Notes under the pieces: model-generated
The model's input: the letters and a program-made list of their open reading frames with translations, nothing else
Told to the model about the DNA's origin: nothing
The model's database searches: none
Assembly: GCA_965224795.1 (NCBI GenBank)
Contig: CBDDAE010000002.1
Span: 186,001-250,000 of the forward strand
Direction of reading: 5' to 3'
Length of the DNA stretch: 64,000 bases
Source: NVTR01 sp036480115
GTDB taxonomy: Bacteria > Pseudomonadota > Alphaproteobacteria > Rhodobacterales > Rhodobacteraceae
Shown: one piece after another, positions 8,159-16,046 of the stretch
Numbering within the stretch: position 1 is the first letter of the stretch
How the letters are laid out: each line of letters begins with the position of its first letter
Translations under genes and position numbers: made by a program

Positions 8159-8200
8159 GGCTATTCTGTCACAAATTCATCTGAACCCGGGAGCGATCAC

Positions 8201-9700
8201 ATGCAGGAACTTAAACACTATATTAACGGCGCCTTTACCGCTGGCACATCAGGGCGTTTTGCCGATGTTTTCAACCCGGCCACCGGTGAGGTGCAGTCGC
8301 AGGTACCGATGGCTTCAACATCAGAAATGGACGCAATCGTTGCCGACGCCGCCAAGGCCCAGGTTGCCTGGGGCGCGACAAACCCGCAAAAACGTGCCCG
8401 CGTTATGATGAAGATGGTCGGCCTGCTTAACCGCGACATGGACCGTTTGGCCGAGCTTTTGTCGCGCGAGCACGGCAAAACCATCCCCGACGCCAAGGGT
8501 GATATCACCCGAGGGCTGGAGGTGATCGAATATTGCATCGGCGCGCCAGAATTGCTGAAAGGTGATTATACCGACAGCGCTGGCCCCGGCATTGATATGT
8601 ATTCCATGCGCCAGCCTTTGGGCGTTGTTGCCGCCATCATGCCGTTCAACTTTCCGGCGATGATGCCACTTTGGCATGTTGGCCCAGCATTGGCCTGTGG
8701 CAATTCGGTGATCCTGAAACCAAGCGAACGTGACCCGTCTCTGCCTATCGCACTGGGCGAATTGTTCGTTGAAGCCGGCCTGCCCGCTGGTGTGTTCAAC
8801 GTGGTGAACGGTGACAAGGAAGCCGTCGATGCGCTGCTGGACAATGAAACCATTCAGGGCGTTTCCTTTGTGGGTTCGACCCCGATTGCACAATATATCT
8901 ATGCCCGCGCAACCGCCAACGGCAAACGCGCCCAGTGTTTTGGCGGTGCCAAGAACCACATGATCATTATGCCTGACGCCGACCTGGATCAGGCGGCTGA
9001 TGCACTGATCGGGGCCGGGTTTGGTGCAGCAGGCGAACGCTGCATGGCGATTTCAGTGGCCGTACCTGTGGGCAAAGAAACCGCAGATAAGCTGATCGAA
9101 AAGCTGGTACCCCGGATTGAGCGTCTGCGCGTTGCCCCTTACACAGATGGCGATGACGTTGATTTTGGCCCGGTTGTGACAGCCGCTGCCAAGAAAAAAA
9201 TCCTGGGGTTAATCCAAACCGGCGTTGATCAGGGAGCGACCCTGGTGGTGGATAACCGCGATTTCAAATTGCAGGGCTATGAGAACGGTTTTTTCGTCGG
9301 CCCGCACCTGTTTGACAACGTCACCACCGACATGGACATCTACAAACAGGAAATATTCGGCCCCGTGCTGTGTACCGTGCGTGCCAATGACTATGAAGAA
9401 GCCTTGGCACTGGCCATGGACCACGAATACGGCAACGGCGTTGCGATATTCACCCGCGATGGCGACACAGCGCGCGATTTTGCGTCCCGCATCAACATCG
9501 GCATGGTCGGCATCAACGTGCCCATTCCGGTGCCGCTGGCTTACCACACCTTTGGCGGCTGGAAAAAGTCGGTGTTTGGCGATCTGAACCAGCACGGGCC
9601 GGACAGTTTCAAGTTCTATTCGCGCACCAAAACCGTGACATCGCGCTGGCCATCGGGCATCAAAGAAGGCGGCGAATTTCACTTTAAAGCCATGGACTGA
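8201..9700 (+). CDS. mmsA: CoA-acylating methylmalonate-semialdehyde dehydrogenase
   Basis: 499 residues from ATG 8201; the frame is open upstream but family similarity begins at MQELKHYINGAF. It oxidises (methyl)malonate semialdehyde to propionyl-CoA or acetyl-CoA with NAD+ and CoA. Aldehyde-dehydrogenase landmarks are IMPFNFPAMMPLWHVGPALA (about 145-165), the GVSFVGSTPIA NAD-binding loop (near 225) and the catalytic cysteine in GAAGERCMAISV (near 280). The GAGERC context, with no general-base Glu at the usual spot, fits the MmsA branch. It heads the run ACAD, HIBYL-CoA hydrolase and mmsB, all for valine degradation. Confidence 0.94.
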   Translation: MQELKHYINGAFTAGTSGRFADVFNPATGEVQSQVPMASTSEMDAIVADAAKAQVAWGATNPQKRARVMMKMVGLLNRDMDRLAELLSREHGKTIPDAKGDITRGLEVIEYCIGAPELLKGDYTDSAGPGIDMYSMRQPLGVVAAIMPFNFPAMMPLWHVGPALACGNSVILKPSERDPSLPIALGELFVEAGLPAGVFNVVNGDKEAVDALLDNETIQGVSFVGSTPIAQYIYARATANGKRAQCFGGAKNHMIIMPDADLDQAADALIGAGFGAAGERCMAISVAVPVGKETADKLIEKLVPRIERLRVAPYTDGDDVDFGPVVTAAAKKKILGLIQTGVDQGATLVVDNRDFKLQGYENGFFVGPHLFDNVTTDMDIYKQEIFGPVLCTVRANDYEEALALAMDHEYGNGVAIFTRDGDTARDFASRINIGMVGINVPIPVPLAYHTFGGWKKSVFGDLNQHGPDSFKFYSRTKTVTSRWPSGIKEGGEFHFKAMD

Positions 9701-9752
9701 TCCGCTGGCCGGACTAAGCCCTGTCTGGTTGTGACTGGACAGGCCAGTTTGT

Positions 9753-9786
9753 TCGGTGCAAACTGAACAAGCGTTCAGTTCACCGA
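9753..9786. promoter_or_regulatory. Long inverted repeat just upstream of the acyl-CoA dehydrogenase gene
   Basis: Outer arms TCGGTG/CACCGA and inner arms AACTGAAC/GTTCAGTT surround the 4-nt loop AAGC, interrupted only by CA at 9759-9760. The 3' arm ends beside the ribosome-binding GGAG of the gene starting at 9798. It could be a TetR-type operator (TGAAC-N4-GTTCA core) or an mRNA hairpin near the ribosome-binding site. A second hairpin CCTGTC/GACAGG lies just before it. Confidence 0.5.
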
Positions 9787-9797
9787 CGGAGCAGGCA

Positions 9798-10943
9798 ATG
9801 GATTTTTCACTTACTGAAGAACAGCGGGCCATTTACGATATGGCCCGCGCCTTTGGCGAAGAACATATCGCCCCCTTCGCGCGGCAATGGGATCAGGACG
9901 GTGAAATCCCCCGTGAACTTTGGCCCAAACTGGCCGAGCTTGGTTTTGGCGGACTTTATGTATCCGAGCAAAGCGGCGGTTCCGGCCTGTCGCGATTGGA
10001 CGCGACACTGGTGTTTGAAGCCCTGTCGCGGTCCTGCATTTCGGTGGCGGCGTTCCTGTCGATCCACAATATGTGCGCCGCGATGCTGGACAAATTTGGC
10101 AGCGATCCGATCAAGGAAACCCTGCTGCCAGCTGCCCTGAACATGGAAAAACTGCTGTCATACTGCCTGACTGAACCGGGCTCTGGTTCAGACGCTGCGG
10201 CATTAAAAACCAAAGCGGTAGAAACCAATGCGGGTTACGCGCTGACCGGCACCAAAGCGTTCATTTCAGGTGGTGGTTATTCGGATGCCTATATCGTCAT
10301 GGCCCGCACCGGGGAAGCCGGGCCCAAGGGCATTTCTGCGCTGGTGGTTGAGGCCGGTACTGACGGGCTTAGCTTTGGTGCGCTTGAGGATAAGATGGGC
10401 TGGCGCAGTCAGCCAACGCGGCAGGTAAACCTGGACAATTGCAACATTACGGCCACGAATTTGCTGGGTGAACCGGGCAAAGGTTTCACTTATGCAATGT
10501 TGGGGCTAAACGGCGGGCGTTTGAATATTTCCGCCTGTTCACTGGGCGCAGCGCAGGCGGCCATGGACGCCACACTGACCTATATGGGCGAGCGCAAGGC
10601 GTTCGGCAAAACCATCGATCAGTTTCAAGCGCTGCAGTTCCGACTGGCCGATATGGAGATTGAACTACAGGCCGCACGGGTGTTTTTGCGGCAAGCGGCG
10701 TGGAAGCTGGACAGCGGCGCGCCAGACGCCCCGACCCATTGCGCCATGGCGAAAAAATTTGTGACCGAAACCGCCAGCAAGGTCGCCGACCAGTGCCTGC
10801 AACTGCATGGCGGCTATGGCTATCTGGCGGATTATGGCATTGAAAAAATCGTGCGCGATTTACGGGTCAACCAGATACTGGAAGGCACCAACGAGATTAT
10901 GCGCGTCATCACCGCGCGCGCGTTGCTGGCAAACCGGCCATGA
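9798..10943 (+). CDS. Acyl-CoA dehydrogenase, probably isobutyryl-CoA dehydrogenase
   Basis: 381 residues from ATG 9798 (MDFSLTEEQRAIYDMARAFG). FAD-binding features CLTEPGSGSDAAALKTKA and AFISGGGYSDAYIVMART are followed by the C-terminal helical domain, with LQLHGGYGYLADYGIEKIVRDLRV and ILEGTNEIM carrying the expected catalytic glutamate (about residue 363). It transfers electrons to ETF. Position between mmsA and the 3-hydroxyisobutyryl-CoA hydrolase makes isobutyryl-CoA to methacrylyl-CoA the most likely reaction; a wider branched-chain range cannot be excluded. It overlaps the next gene by 4 nt. Confidence 0.92.
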   Translation: MDFSLTEEQRAIYDMARAFGEEHIAPFARQWDQDGEIPRELWPKLAELGFGGLYVSEQSGGSGLSRLDATLVFEALSRSCISVAAFLSIHNMCAAMLDKFGSDPIKETLLPAALNMEKLLSYCLTEPGSGSDAAALKTKAVETNAGYALTGTKAFISGGGYSDAYIVMARTGEAGPKGISALVVEAGTDGLSFGALEDKMGWRSQPTRQVNLDNCNITATNLLGEPGKGFTYAMLGLNGGRLNISACSLGAAQAAMDATLTYMGERKAFGKTIDQFQALQFRLADMEIELQAARVFLRQAAWKLDSGAPDAPTHCAMAKKFVTETASKVADQCLQLHGGYGYLADYGIEKIVRDLRVNQILEGTNEIMRVITARALLANRP

Positions 10944-11974
10944 GCGATGACATTGATATCCGCGTCACCGGTCAGGCCGGGCGCATCACCCTGAACCGCC
11001 CCGATGCGCTGAATGCTGTGACCCATGACATGTGTCTGGCGATTGAGGTGGCGCTGGACGGATGGGCCACCAATGATGGCGTAGCGTTGGTAGTCATAGA
11101 CGCTGCCGGGGATAAGGCATTTTCGGCCGGGGGCGACATCACTGACATGTATCGCACGGCCTCCGCCGGGGATTATGACTATGGTCGCAAGTTCTGGGCC
11201 GATGAATACCGTCTGAACGCAAAAATATTCAACTTTCCAAAACCTTATGTTGCTTTCATGCAAGGCTTTACCATGGGCGGCGGCGTTGGCATTTCCTGCC
11301 ATGGCAGCCACCGTATCACCTGCGAAAACACCCAGATTGCCATGCCGGAATGTGGCATCGGGCTGGTGCCGGATGTGGGCGGCAGCCTGCTATTGTCACG
11401 CGCACCGGGGCGGTTAGGGGAATATCTGGGCACCACCGGGACCCGCATGGGCCCTGGCGATGCGATATTTGCGGAATTCGCCGATTATTTCGTTGCGCGC
11501 GACAAGTGGGCTGACCTGATCGGGGCGCTTGAGGCCTTTGGTGATCTAAACCTGATTGATCAGGTGGCGCAGACTCCACCGGACAGCCCGTTGCAAACCA
11601 TTCAACCCGATATCGACAGCCACTTTGCCGGCGAAACCATCGCCGATATTATCCGCTCGCTCACCCACACCCCCGATGATTTCACACGCGCCAGCCTTAA
11701 AACCCTGAACCGCCACAGCCCGCTGTCGCTGGCCTGCGCCATTGAAATGATCCACCGCATAAGGGGCACTGACAGCATCATGCGCGCCCTTGATCTGGAA
11801 TACCGTTTTACTTACCGCGCCGCCGAACATGGTGACTTTATCGAAGGCATTCGCGCCGCCATCATCGACAAGGATCGCACGCCAAAGTGGCAACACCCGA
11901 CCATCAACGATGTGCGCCCGTTTGAAACCAGTAAAATGCTGATGCCCCTTGGCGAAAACGCGCTGAAATTATAG
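10940..11974 (+). CDS. 3-hydroxyisobutyryl-CoA hydrolase (enoyl-CoA hydratase/isomerase superfamily)
   Basis: 344 residues, longer than a plain crotonase because of the C-terminal ECH_2 region. Crotonase oxyanion-hole parts are FSAGGDITDMY (about 52-62) and FTMGGGVGISCHGSHRI (about 108-124), followed by MPECGIGLVPDVGGS, in which the Glu and Asp match the HIBYL-CoA hydrolase pattern. It hydrolyses 3-hydroxyisobutyryl-CoA to free 3-hydroxyisobutyrate, the substrate of MmsB encoded 10 nt downstream. Its ATG overlaps the preceding stop (ATGA). No separate methacrylyl-CoA hydratase gene is visible here. Confidence 0.9.
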   Translation: MSDDIDIRVTGQAGRITLNRPDALNAVTHDMCLAIEVALDGWATNDGVALVVIDAAGDKAFSAGGDITDMYRTASAGDYDYGRKFWADEYRLNAKIFNFPKPYVAFMQGFTMGGGVGISCHGSHRITCENTQIAMPECGIGLVPDVGGSLLLSRAPGRLGEYLGTTGTRMGPGDAIFAEFADYFVARDKWADLIGALEAFGDLNLIDQVAQTPPDSPLQTIQPDIDSHFAGETIADIIRSLTHTPDDFTRASLKTLNRHSPLSLACAIEMIHRIRGTDSIMRALDLEYRFTYRAAEHGDFIEGIRAAIIDKDRTPKWQHPTINDVRPFETSKMLMPLGENALKL

Positions 11975-11984
11975 GAGAACCGCA

Positions 11985-12857
11985 ATGAAAATCGGCTTTA
12001 TCGGACTTGGTAATATGGGCGCGCCCATGGCCGCCAATCTGGCGGCAGCGGGCCATGATGTAACCGGTTTTGATCTGGTTACCCCCTGCCCGCAAGGCGT
12101 TGAAAAAGCAGTAAATACCACCGCTGTCGCGCGCGAACAGGACGTGGTGATTACCATGCTGCCAAACGGCGACATCCTGCGCGCCGTGGCGGCCGAAATC
12201 ATCCCGGTGATGGATAAGGGCGCGGCGTTTCTGGATTGCTCTACCGTTGATGTGGAAAGTGCCCGCGCAGTGGCTGAACTGGCTGAGACTGCTGGCCTGC
12301 ACGCCCTTGATGCCCCGGTATCAGGCGGCGTCGGCGGTGCCTCTGCCGGAACGCTAACATTCATGGCGGGTGGCACCGAAACCGGTTTTGCCAAGGTCAG
12401 CCCACTATTTGAAGTGATGGGCCAAAAGGCGGTGCATTGCGGCCCGTCCGGCAACGGACAAGCCGCCAAAATCTGCAACAACATGATCCTTGGCGTCACC
12501 ATGATCGCCACCTGTGAAGCCTTCGCGCTGGCTGACAAACTGGGCCTTGACCGCCAGAAAATGTTTGATGTGGTGTCCACGTCTTCCGGCTATAGCTGGA
12601 CCATGAACGCCTATTGCCCCGCCCCCGGTATCGGCCCCACATCCCCGGCCGACAACGATTATCAGCCCGGTTTTGCCGCCGATCTGATGCTGAAAGACCT
12701 GCGCCTGTCACAACAGGCCGCCGCCGGAGCAAATGCCGACACCCCCATGGGTCAGGCCGCCACCGCACTTTATGAAACATTCGTGGAAACCGAAGACGGC
12801 AGCGGTCAGGATTTTTCCGCCATGCTGCCCCGGTTTGAAAAACGGGGCCGTGGATGA
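11985..12857 (+). CDS. mmsB: 3-hydroxyisobutyrate dehydrogenase
   Basis: 290 residues. N-terminal Rossmann motif GFIGLGNMGAPMAANL, the substrate segment DAPVSGGVGGASAGTLTFM (about 105-123) and the catalytic-lysine region GNGQAAKICNNMILG (about 160-175) are all typical of the beta-hydroxyacid dehydrogenase family. It oxidises 3-hydroxyisobutyrate to methylmalonate semialdehyde, which MmsA then consumes. AGGAGAACCGCA precedes ATG 11985. The stop overlaps the ATG of a Crp/Fnr regulator by 4 nt, which couples a regulator to the catabolic operon. Confidence 0.95.
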   Translation: MKIGFIGLGNMGAPMAANLAAAGHDVTGFDLVTPCPQGVEKAVNTTAVAREQDVVITMLPNGDILRAVAAEIIPVMDKGAAFLDCSTVDVESARAVAELAETAGLHALDAPVSGGVGGASAGTLTFMAGGTETGFAKVSPLFEVMGQKAVHCGPSGNGQAAKICNNMILGVTMIATCEAFALADKLGLDRQKMFDVVSTSSGYSWTMNAYCPAPGIGPTSPADNDYQPGFAADLMLKDLRLSQQAAAGANADTPMGQAATALYETFVETEDGSGQDFSAMLPRFEKRGRG

Positions 12858-13513
12858 GCTGGACAGGCAACGCACCCGGGCTGTCCACACTGGACCCTGA
12901 CGCTTGCCAAAAGCTGAACCAACTGAACCCGGCAGACATCCCCAAAGGCACCATCCTGTTTCGTCCCGGCGATGCCGTAAAGGGCTATGTCATTGTTCTG
13001 ACAGGGAAAATAGGCGTTAACCTGATCGGCCCCACAGGGCGCGACATCCTGCTGTACCGGGTGGAACCGGGGCAATCGTGCATCCAATCCACCCTAGGAT
13101 TGATGGGGGGCGAAGATTATTCCGGTGAGGCCATCGCTGAAACCGACGCCAGCATCGTCCTGTTGCCCCGCGATCTGTTTCTTGATCTGATCGACAGTTC
13201 TGCCGCCTTTCGCCGTCTGGTTTTTACCGCTTTCGCTGAACGCATGCAATCAATGATGCACCTGCTGGAGCGGGTGGCCTTTCAAAAGGTCGAGGCCCGG
13301 CTTGCAAGCTACCTGCTGGACCAGTCGGATGATGCCGGTGATCTGCACATCACCCAGGCCGATCTGGCCACCGCCATCGGTTCGGCGCGCGAAGTCATAT
13401 CGCGGCGTCTGGATGTACTGGAAACCCGGGGCTGTATTTCACGCGAACGTGGCCGGGTAACCATTTTGAACCCGGAAATGCTGCGATATTTATCCGATGA
13501 CAGTGCAATGTGA
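12854..13513 (+). CDS. Crp/Fnr family regulator, paralogue A
   Basis: 219 residues: a cyclic-nucleotide-binding-like beta-roll (about 25-120), a dimer helix and a C-terminal HTH (LHITQADLATAIGSAREVISRRL). It lacks the Fnr N-terminal cysteine cluster but has one cysteine in YRVEPGQSCIQST (near residue 76), at the same place as in the paralogue at 61667-62326. The two proteins have equal length and share GREI/DI-LYRV and SAREVISR-type segments. It is coupled to mmsB by ATGA, and its stop codon lies inside a TGTGACCATGTCACA palindrome in front of DUF2892. I infer a redox or reactive-sulfur sensor; the ligand is unproven. Confidence 0.88.
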   Translation: MSWTGNAPGLSTLDPDACQKLNQLNPADIPKGTILFRPGDAVKGYVIVLTGKIGVNLIGPTGRDILLYRVEPGQSCIQSTLGLMGGEDYSGEAIAETDASIVLLPRDLFLDLIDSSAAFRRLVFTAFAERMQSMMHLLERVAFQKVEARLASYLLDQSDDAGDLHITQADLATAIGSAREVISRRLDVLETRGCISRERGRVTILNPEMLRYLSDDSAM

Positions 13514-13523
13514 CCATGTCACA
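13509..13523. promoter_or_regulatory. Crp/Fnr-type operator upstream of DUF2892
   Basis: TGTGACCATGTCACA is a perfect 15-bp palindrome (TGTGA-N5-TCACA), overlapping the stop of the Crp/Fnr gene. A possible -10 (TAATAT/TATAGA, 13540-13548) follows 16-19 bp later, which would place the site near the usual class II activator position. A matching site AGTGAGAATGTCACA occurs at 61639-61653 before the persulfide dioxygenase gene. Confidence 0.62.
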
Positions 13524-13580
13524 CGGGTTAACCAAAACTTAATATAGACCAGACCCATCACATAAATCTGGAGAAGAACA

Positions 13581-13790
13581 ATGCTTAAGAAAAACATGGG
13601 ATCACTTGATCGTATTTTACGCGCTGTTGTTGGGTTGGCACTTTTGGCGGGGTTCTTCCTGCTGCCGGACGCCAGCTATCGCAACTGGCTGCTGCTGGGG
13701 ATCATCCCGCTGGCCACGTCGCTGATCAACAGCTGCCCGGTCTATACATTGCTGGGCATCGGCACTTGCCCAATGAAAGACCCTAAATAA
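13581..13790 (+). CDS. DUF2892 (YgaP-type) inner membrane protein
   Basis: 69 residues with two membrane segments (ILRAVVGLALLAGFFLL and WLLLGIIPLATSLI) and two cysteines in the conserved NSCPVYTLLGIGTCP end. This is the membrane half of YgaP-like proteins, which in other bacteria is fused to or encoded beside rhodanese/persulfide enzymes. TGGAGAA precedes ATG 13581. It follows a Crp/Fnr gene and a Crp-like palindrome; the association with sulfur metabolism is known for the family, while its molecular activity is not. Confidence 0.87.
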   Translation: MLKKNMGSLDRILRAVVGLALLAGFFLLPDASYRNWLLLGIIPLATSLINSCPVYTLLGIGTCPMKDPK

Positions 13791-13797
13791 AACGAAC

Positions 13798-13821
13798 GCG
13801 CCGGGGGTCATTTCCCGGCGC
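13798..13821 (+). terminator. Hairpin after DUF2892
   Basis: Perfect 8-bp stem GCGCCGGG/CCCGGCGC with an 8-nt loop, 7 nt after the stop codon. There is no T-run after it, so its strength as an intrinsic terminator is uncertain. Confidence 0.6.
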
Positions 13822-13881
13822 ACCGCTTGCAAAAGCTCCGTGGTTTGCCGACAGTTGTTTTGACTAGCTGAAAGCAAATCT

Positions 13882-15066
13882 TTGAAATCCTATTGCCAAT
13901 CCCCCACCGATGATGCCTTCGTGCAAAACCCCTACGACTTTTATGAAAAGGTCCGCGCCGGGGGTGATCAGTTGTTTTACTGGGAAGAATTTGGCTTGCC
14001 CTGCTCGGTTTCCTACGCCGCCAACTGGGCCATCCTGAAAGATCGCCGTTTTGGCCGCGAGGCACCCAAAGGCCGTGAGCCCGACAAACCACCGCATCAG
14101 GCCGGGTTTTGGGCGGTTGAAAACCATTCGCTGCTGGAACTGGAACCGCCCCGCCACACCCGGCTGCGCGGCTTGGTGCTGCGCGCCTTCACCTCGCGCT
14201 GGATCGCTGAACTGGAACCCGAAATTACCGCCCTTTGCCACAACCTGATTGACGCCATACCGGATGGTGAGTTTGATCTGCTCACCCATTTTGCCCAAAA
14301 ATTGCCGGTGATCATCATCGCCCGCTTGCTGGGCATTCCCGAGGACCGCGCCGATGATTTACTGGCATGGTCCCACGATATTGTCGGCATGTATCAAGCC
14401 AAACGTGACCACACTATGGAGCTGGCCGCGTCCCGCGCCGCCACCCAATTCGCAGATTTCATGCGCGAATACATTGATTACCGCCGCCAACGCCCGGCCG
14501 ATGATCTGATCACCCACCTGATTGCCGCAGAAGAAGACGGCGAAAAACTAAGCACGGATGAACTGATCTCAACCTGCATTCTGTTGCTGAATGCCGGGCA
14601 TGAGGCGACAGTGCACAGCATCGGCAACGGCGTTGCGGCAATGCTGCAGACAGGTCTGAACCCGGACTGGCTGACACCGGACAACATCGACAAGACCGTT
14701 GAGGAAATCATCCGCTTTGATCCGCCCGTGCATATGTTCCAAAGATGGGCCTATGAAGACATTGACGTGGGCAGCCACACCATCAAAACGGGCGAAAAAG
14801 TCGCCTGCATTCTGGCGGGCGCTAACCGCGATCCGGCCCGCTGGACCAATGCCGGGATTTTTGACCCGGCCCGCCCAATCCAAACCAATACCGGCTTTGG
14901 TGCCGGCGTGCATTTCTGTATCGGCGCGCCCCTTGCCCGGCTGGAAATGCGCGTGGCTTTGCCGATACTGTTTGACCGGCTGCCGGGGCTAAAGCTTTTG
15001 GTCCAACCGCGCTATGGGCAGACCTACCATTTCCATGGGCTGGAAGCACTCCAGGTAAAGCGGTAG
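13882..15066 (+). CDS. Cytochrome P450
   Basis: 394 residues with bacterial class I P450 landmarks: the I-helix LLNAGHEATVHSIG (around 235), the ExxR motif in EEIIRFDPP (around 273) and the heme loop FGAGVHFCIGAPLARLE with the cysteine ligand near residue 345. The acid-alcohol pair is replaced by His-Glu in AGHEAT, as in many soluble bacterial members. TTG at 13882 is the likely start because remembered homologues begin MKS-QSP; no strong Shine-Dalgarno is visible. A ferredoxin reductase gene follows 128 nt later, but no ferredoxin gene is here. Substrate unknown. Confidence 0.93.
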   Translation: MKSYCQSPTDDAFVQNPYDFYEKVRAGGDQLFYWEEFGLPCSVSYAANWAILKDRRFGREAPKGREPDKPPHQAGFWAVENHSLLELEPPRHTRLRGLVLRAFTSRWIAELEPEITALCHNLIDAIPDGEFDLLTHFAQKLPVIIIARLLGIPEDRADDLLAWSHDIVGMYQAKRDHTMELAASRAATQFADFMREYIDYRRQRPADDLITHLIAAEEDGEKLSTDELISTCILLLNAGHEATVHSIGNGVAAMLQTGLNPDWLTPDNIDKTVEEIIRFDPPVHMFQRWAYEDIDVGSHTIKTGEKVACILAGANRDPARWTNAGIFDPARPIQTNTGFGAGVHFCIGAPLARLEMRVALPILFDRLPGLKLLVQPRYGQTYHFHGLEALQVKR

Positions 15067-15155
15067 CCAAAATATTGACATGCAGACAATAAGTCGCGCG
15101 AGATTGTTGCGGATTAAACTTCAAACACTGCCAATCTTCTTATAAGCAGAGTTGT

Positions 15156-15167
15156 GGGCAATTGCCC
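15156..15167. promoter_or_regulatory. GGGCAATTGCCC palindrome upstream of fpr
   Basis: A perfect 12-bp palindrome lies 28 bp before the GTG of the NADP reductase in the P450-fpr gap (15067-15194). It is a candidate operator; no partner regulator is identifiable. Confidence 0.3.
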
Positions 15168-15194
15168 TCGTAACAATAAATTTTTCAGGTCCAA

Positions 15195-15995
15195 GTGAAC
15201 GAAACCCCCGCAAAGAAAACCCCGGCATTGCCTGACAGCCAGACCGTCACGCAGGTTCGCCACTATACGGACAGCTTGTTTTCTTTCCGGGTGACACGGC
15301 CACAATCCCTGCGCTTTCGATCGGGCGAATTTGTCATGATCGGGTTGCTTGGCCCCACCGGAAAACCGCTGCTTCGGGCCTATTCCATCGCCTCACCGTC
15401 CTGGGATGATGAGCTGGAGTTTTATTCGATCAAAGTGCCCAATGGCCCTTTGACCAGTCGTTTACAGCACATCAAAATCGGTGACGAAATAATTTTGCGC
15501 CCGAAACCCGTGGGCACATTGGTACATGACGCCCTGACCCCGGCCAAGCGGCTTTGGTTTTTTGCAACCGGCACCGGCATTGCGCCCTTTGCCAGCCTGA
15601 TGCGCGACCCGGAAACTTATGAAAACTATGACCAGGTGATTATGGTCCATACCTGTCGCGACGTTGCCGAACTGACCTATGGGCGCGAACTGATTGAAAG
15701 CCTGCCAGATGATCCGCTGATCGGTGAATTTATTGGCGGAAAGCTAGTCTATTACCCGACCACAACCCGTGAAAAAAGTCCTGTTATGGGGCGAATTACA
15801 GACAATTTGATCTCTGGGAAAATCTGCAAAGAATTGAAATTGCCGAAAATCTCCCCTGAATCTGACCGTGCCATGGTTTGCGGATCATTGGGGTTTAATG
15901 CAGATATGAAGGACATTCTGGAAGGCTACGGAATGGATGAGGGTGCCAATTCAGATCCATCGGATTACGTAGTGGAAAAAGCATTTGTCGGATAG
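15195..15995 (+). CDS. fpr: Ferredoxin/flavodoxin-NADP+ reductase
   Basis: 266 residues from GTG 15195. FAD-binding RAYSIASPSWDDELEFY (from about residue 61), the NADP-binding GTGIAPFASLMRDPE (from about 125) and the C-terminal YVVEKAFVG tail match bacterial Fpr of the plant-type FNR superfamily. It moves electrons between NADPH and ferredoxin or flavodoxin in the cytosol, often under oxidative stress, and could feed the adjacent P450 through a ferredoxin encoded elsewhere. A stem-loop with a T-rich tail follows. Confidence 0.93.
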   Translation: MNETPAKKTPALPDSQTVTQVRHYTDSLFSFRVTRPQSLRFRSGEFVMIGLLGPTGKPLLRAYSIASPSWDDELEFYSIKVPNGPLTSRLQHIKIGDEIILRPKPVGTLVHDALTPAKRLWFFATGTGIAPFASLMRDPETYENYDQVIMVHTCRDVAELTYGRELIESLPDDPLIGEFIGGKLVYYPTTTREKSPVMGRITDNLISGKICKELKLPKISPESDRAMVCGSLGFNADMKDILEGYGMDEGANSDPSDYVVEKAFVG

Positions 15996-16000
15996 AAAAA

Positions 16001-16043
16001 CGCCGCCCCGGTTTCCCAAAGCGGCGCTTTCAATATTTATTTT
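16001..16043 (+). terminator. Intrinsic terminator of fpr
   Basis: CGCCGC (16001-16006) pairs with GCGGCG (16021-16026) across a 14-nt loop and is followed by the T-rich CTTTCAATATTTATTTT. It lies between convergent fpr and the Ala/Glu-rich gene. Confidence 0.7.
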
Positions 16044-16046
16044 AGC

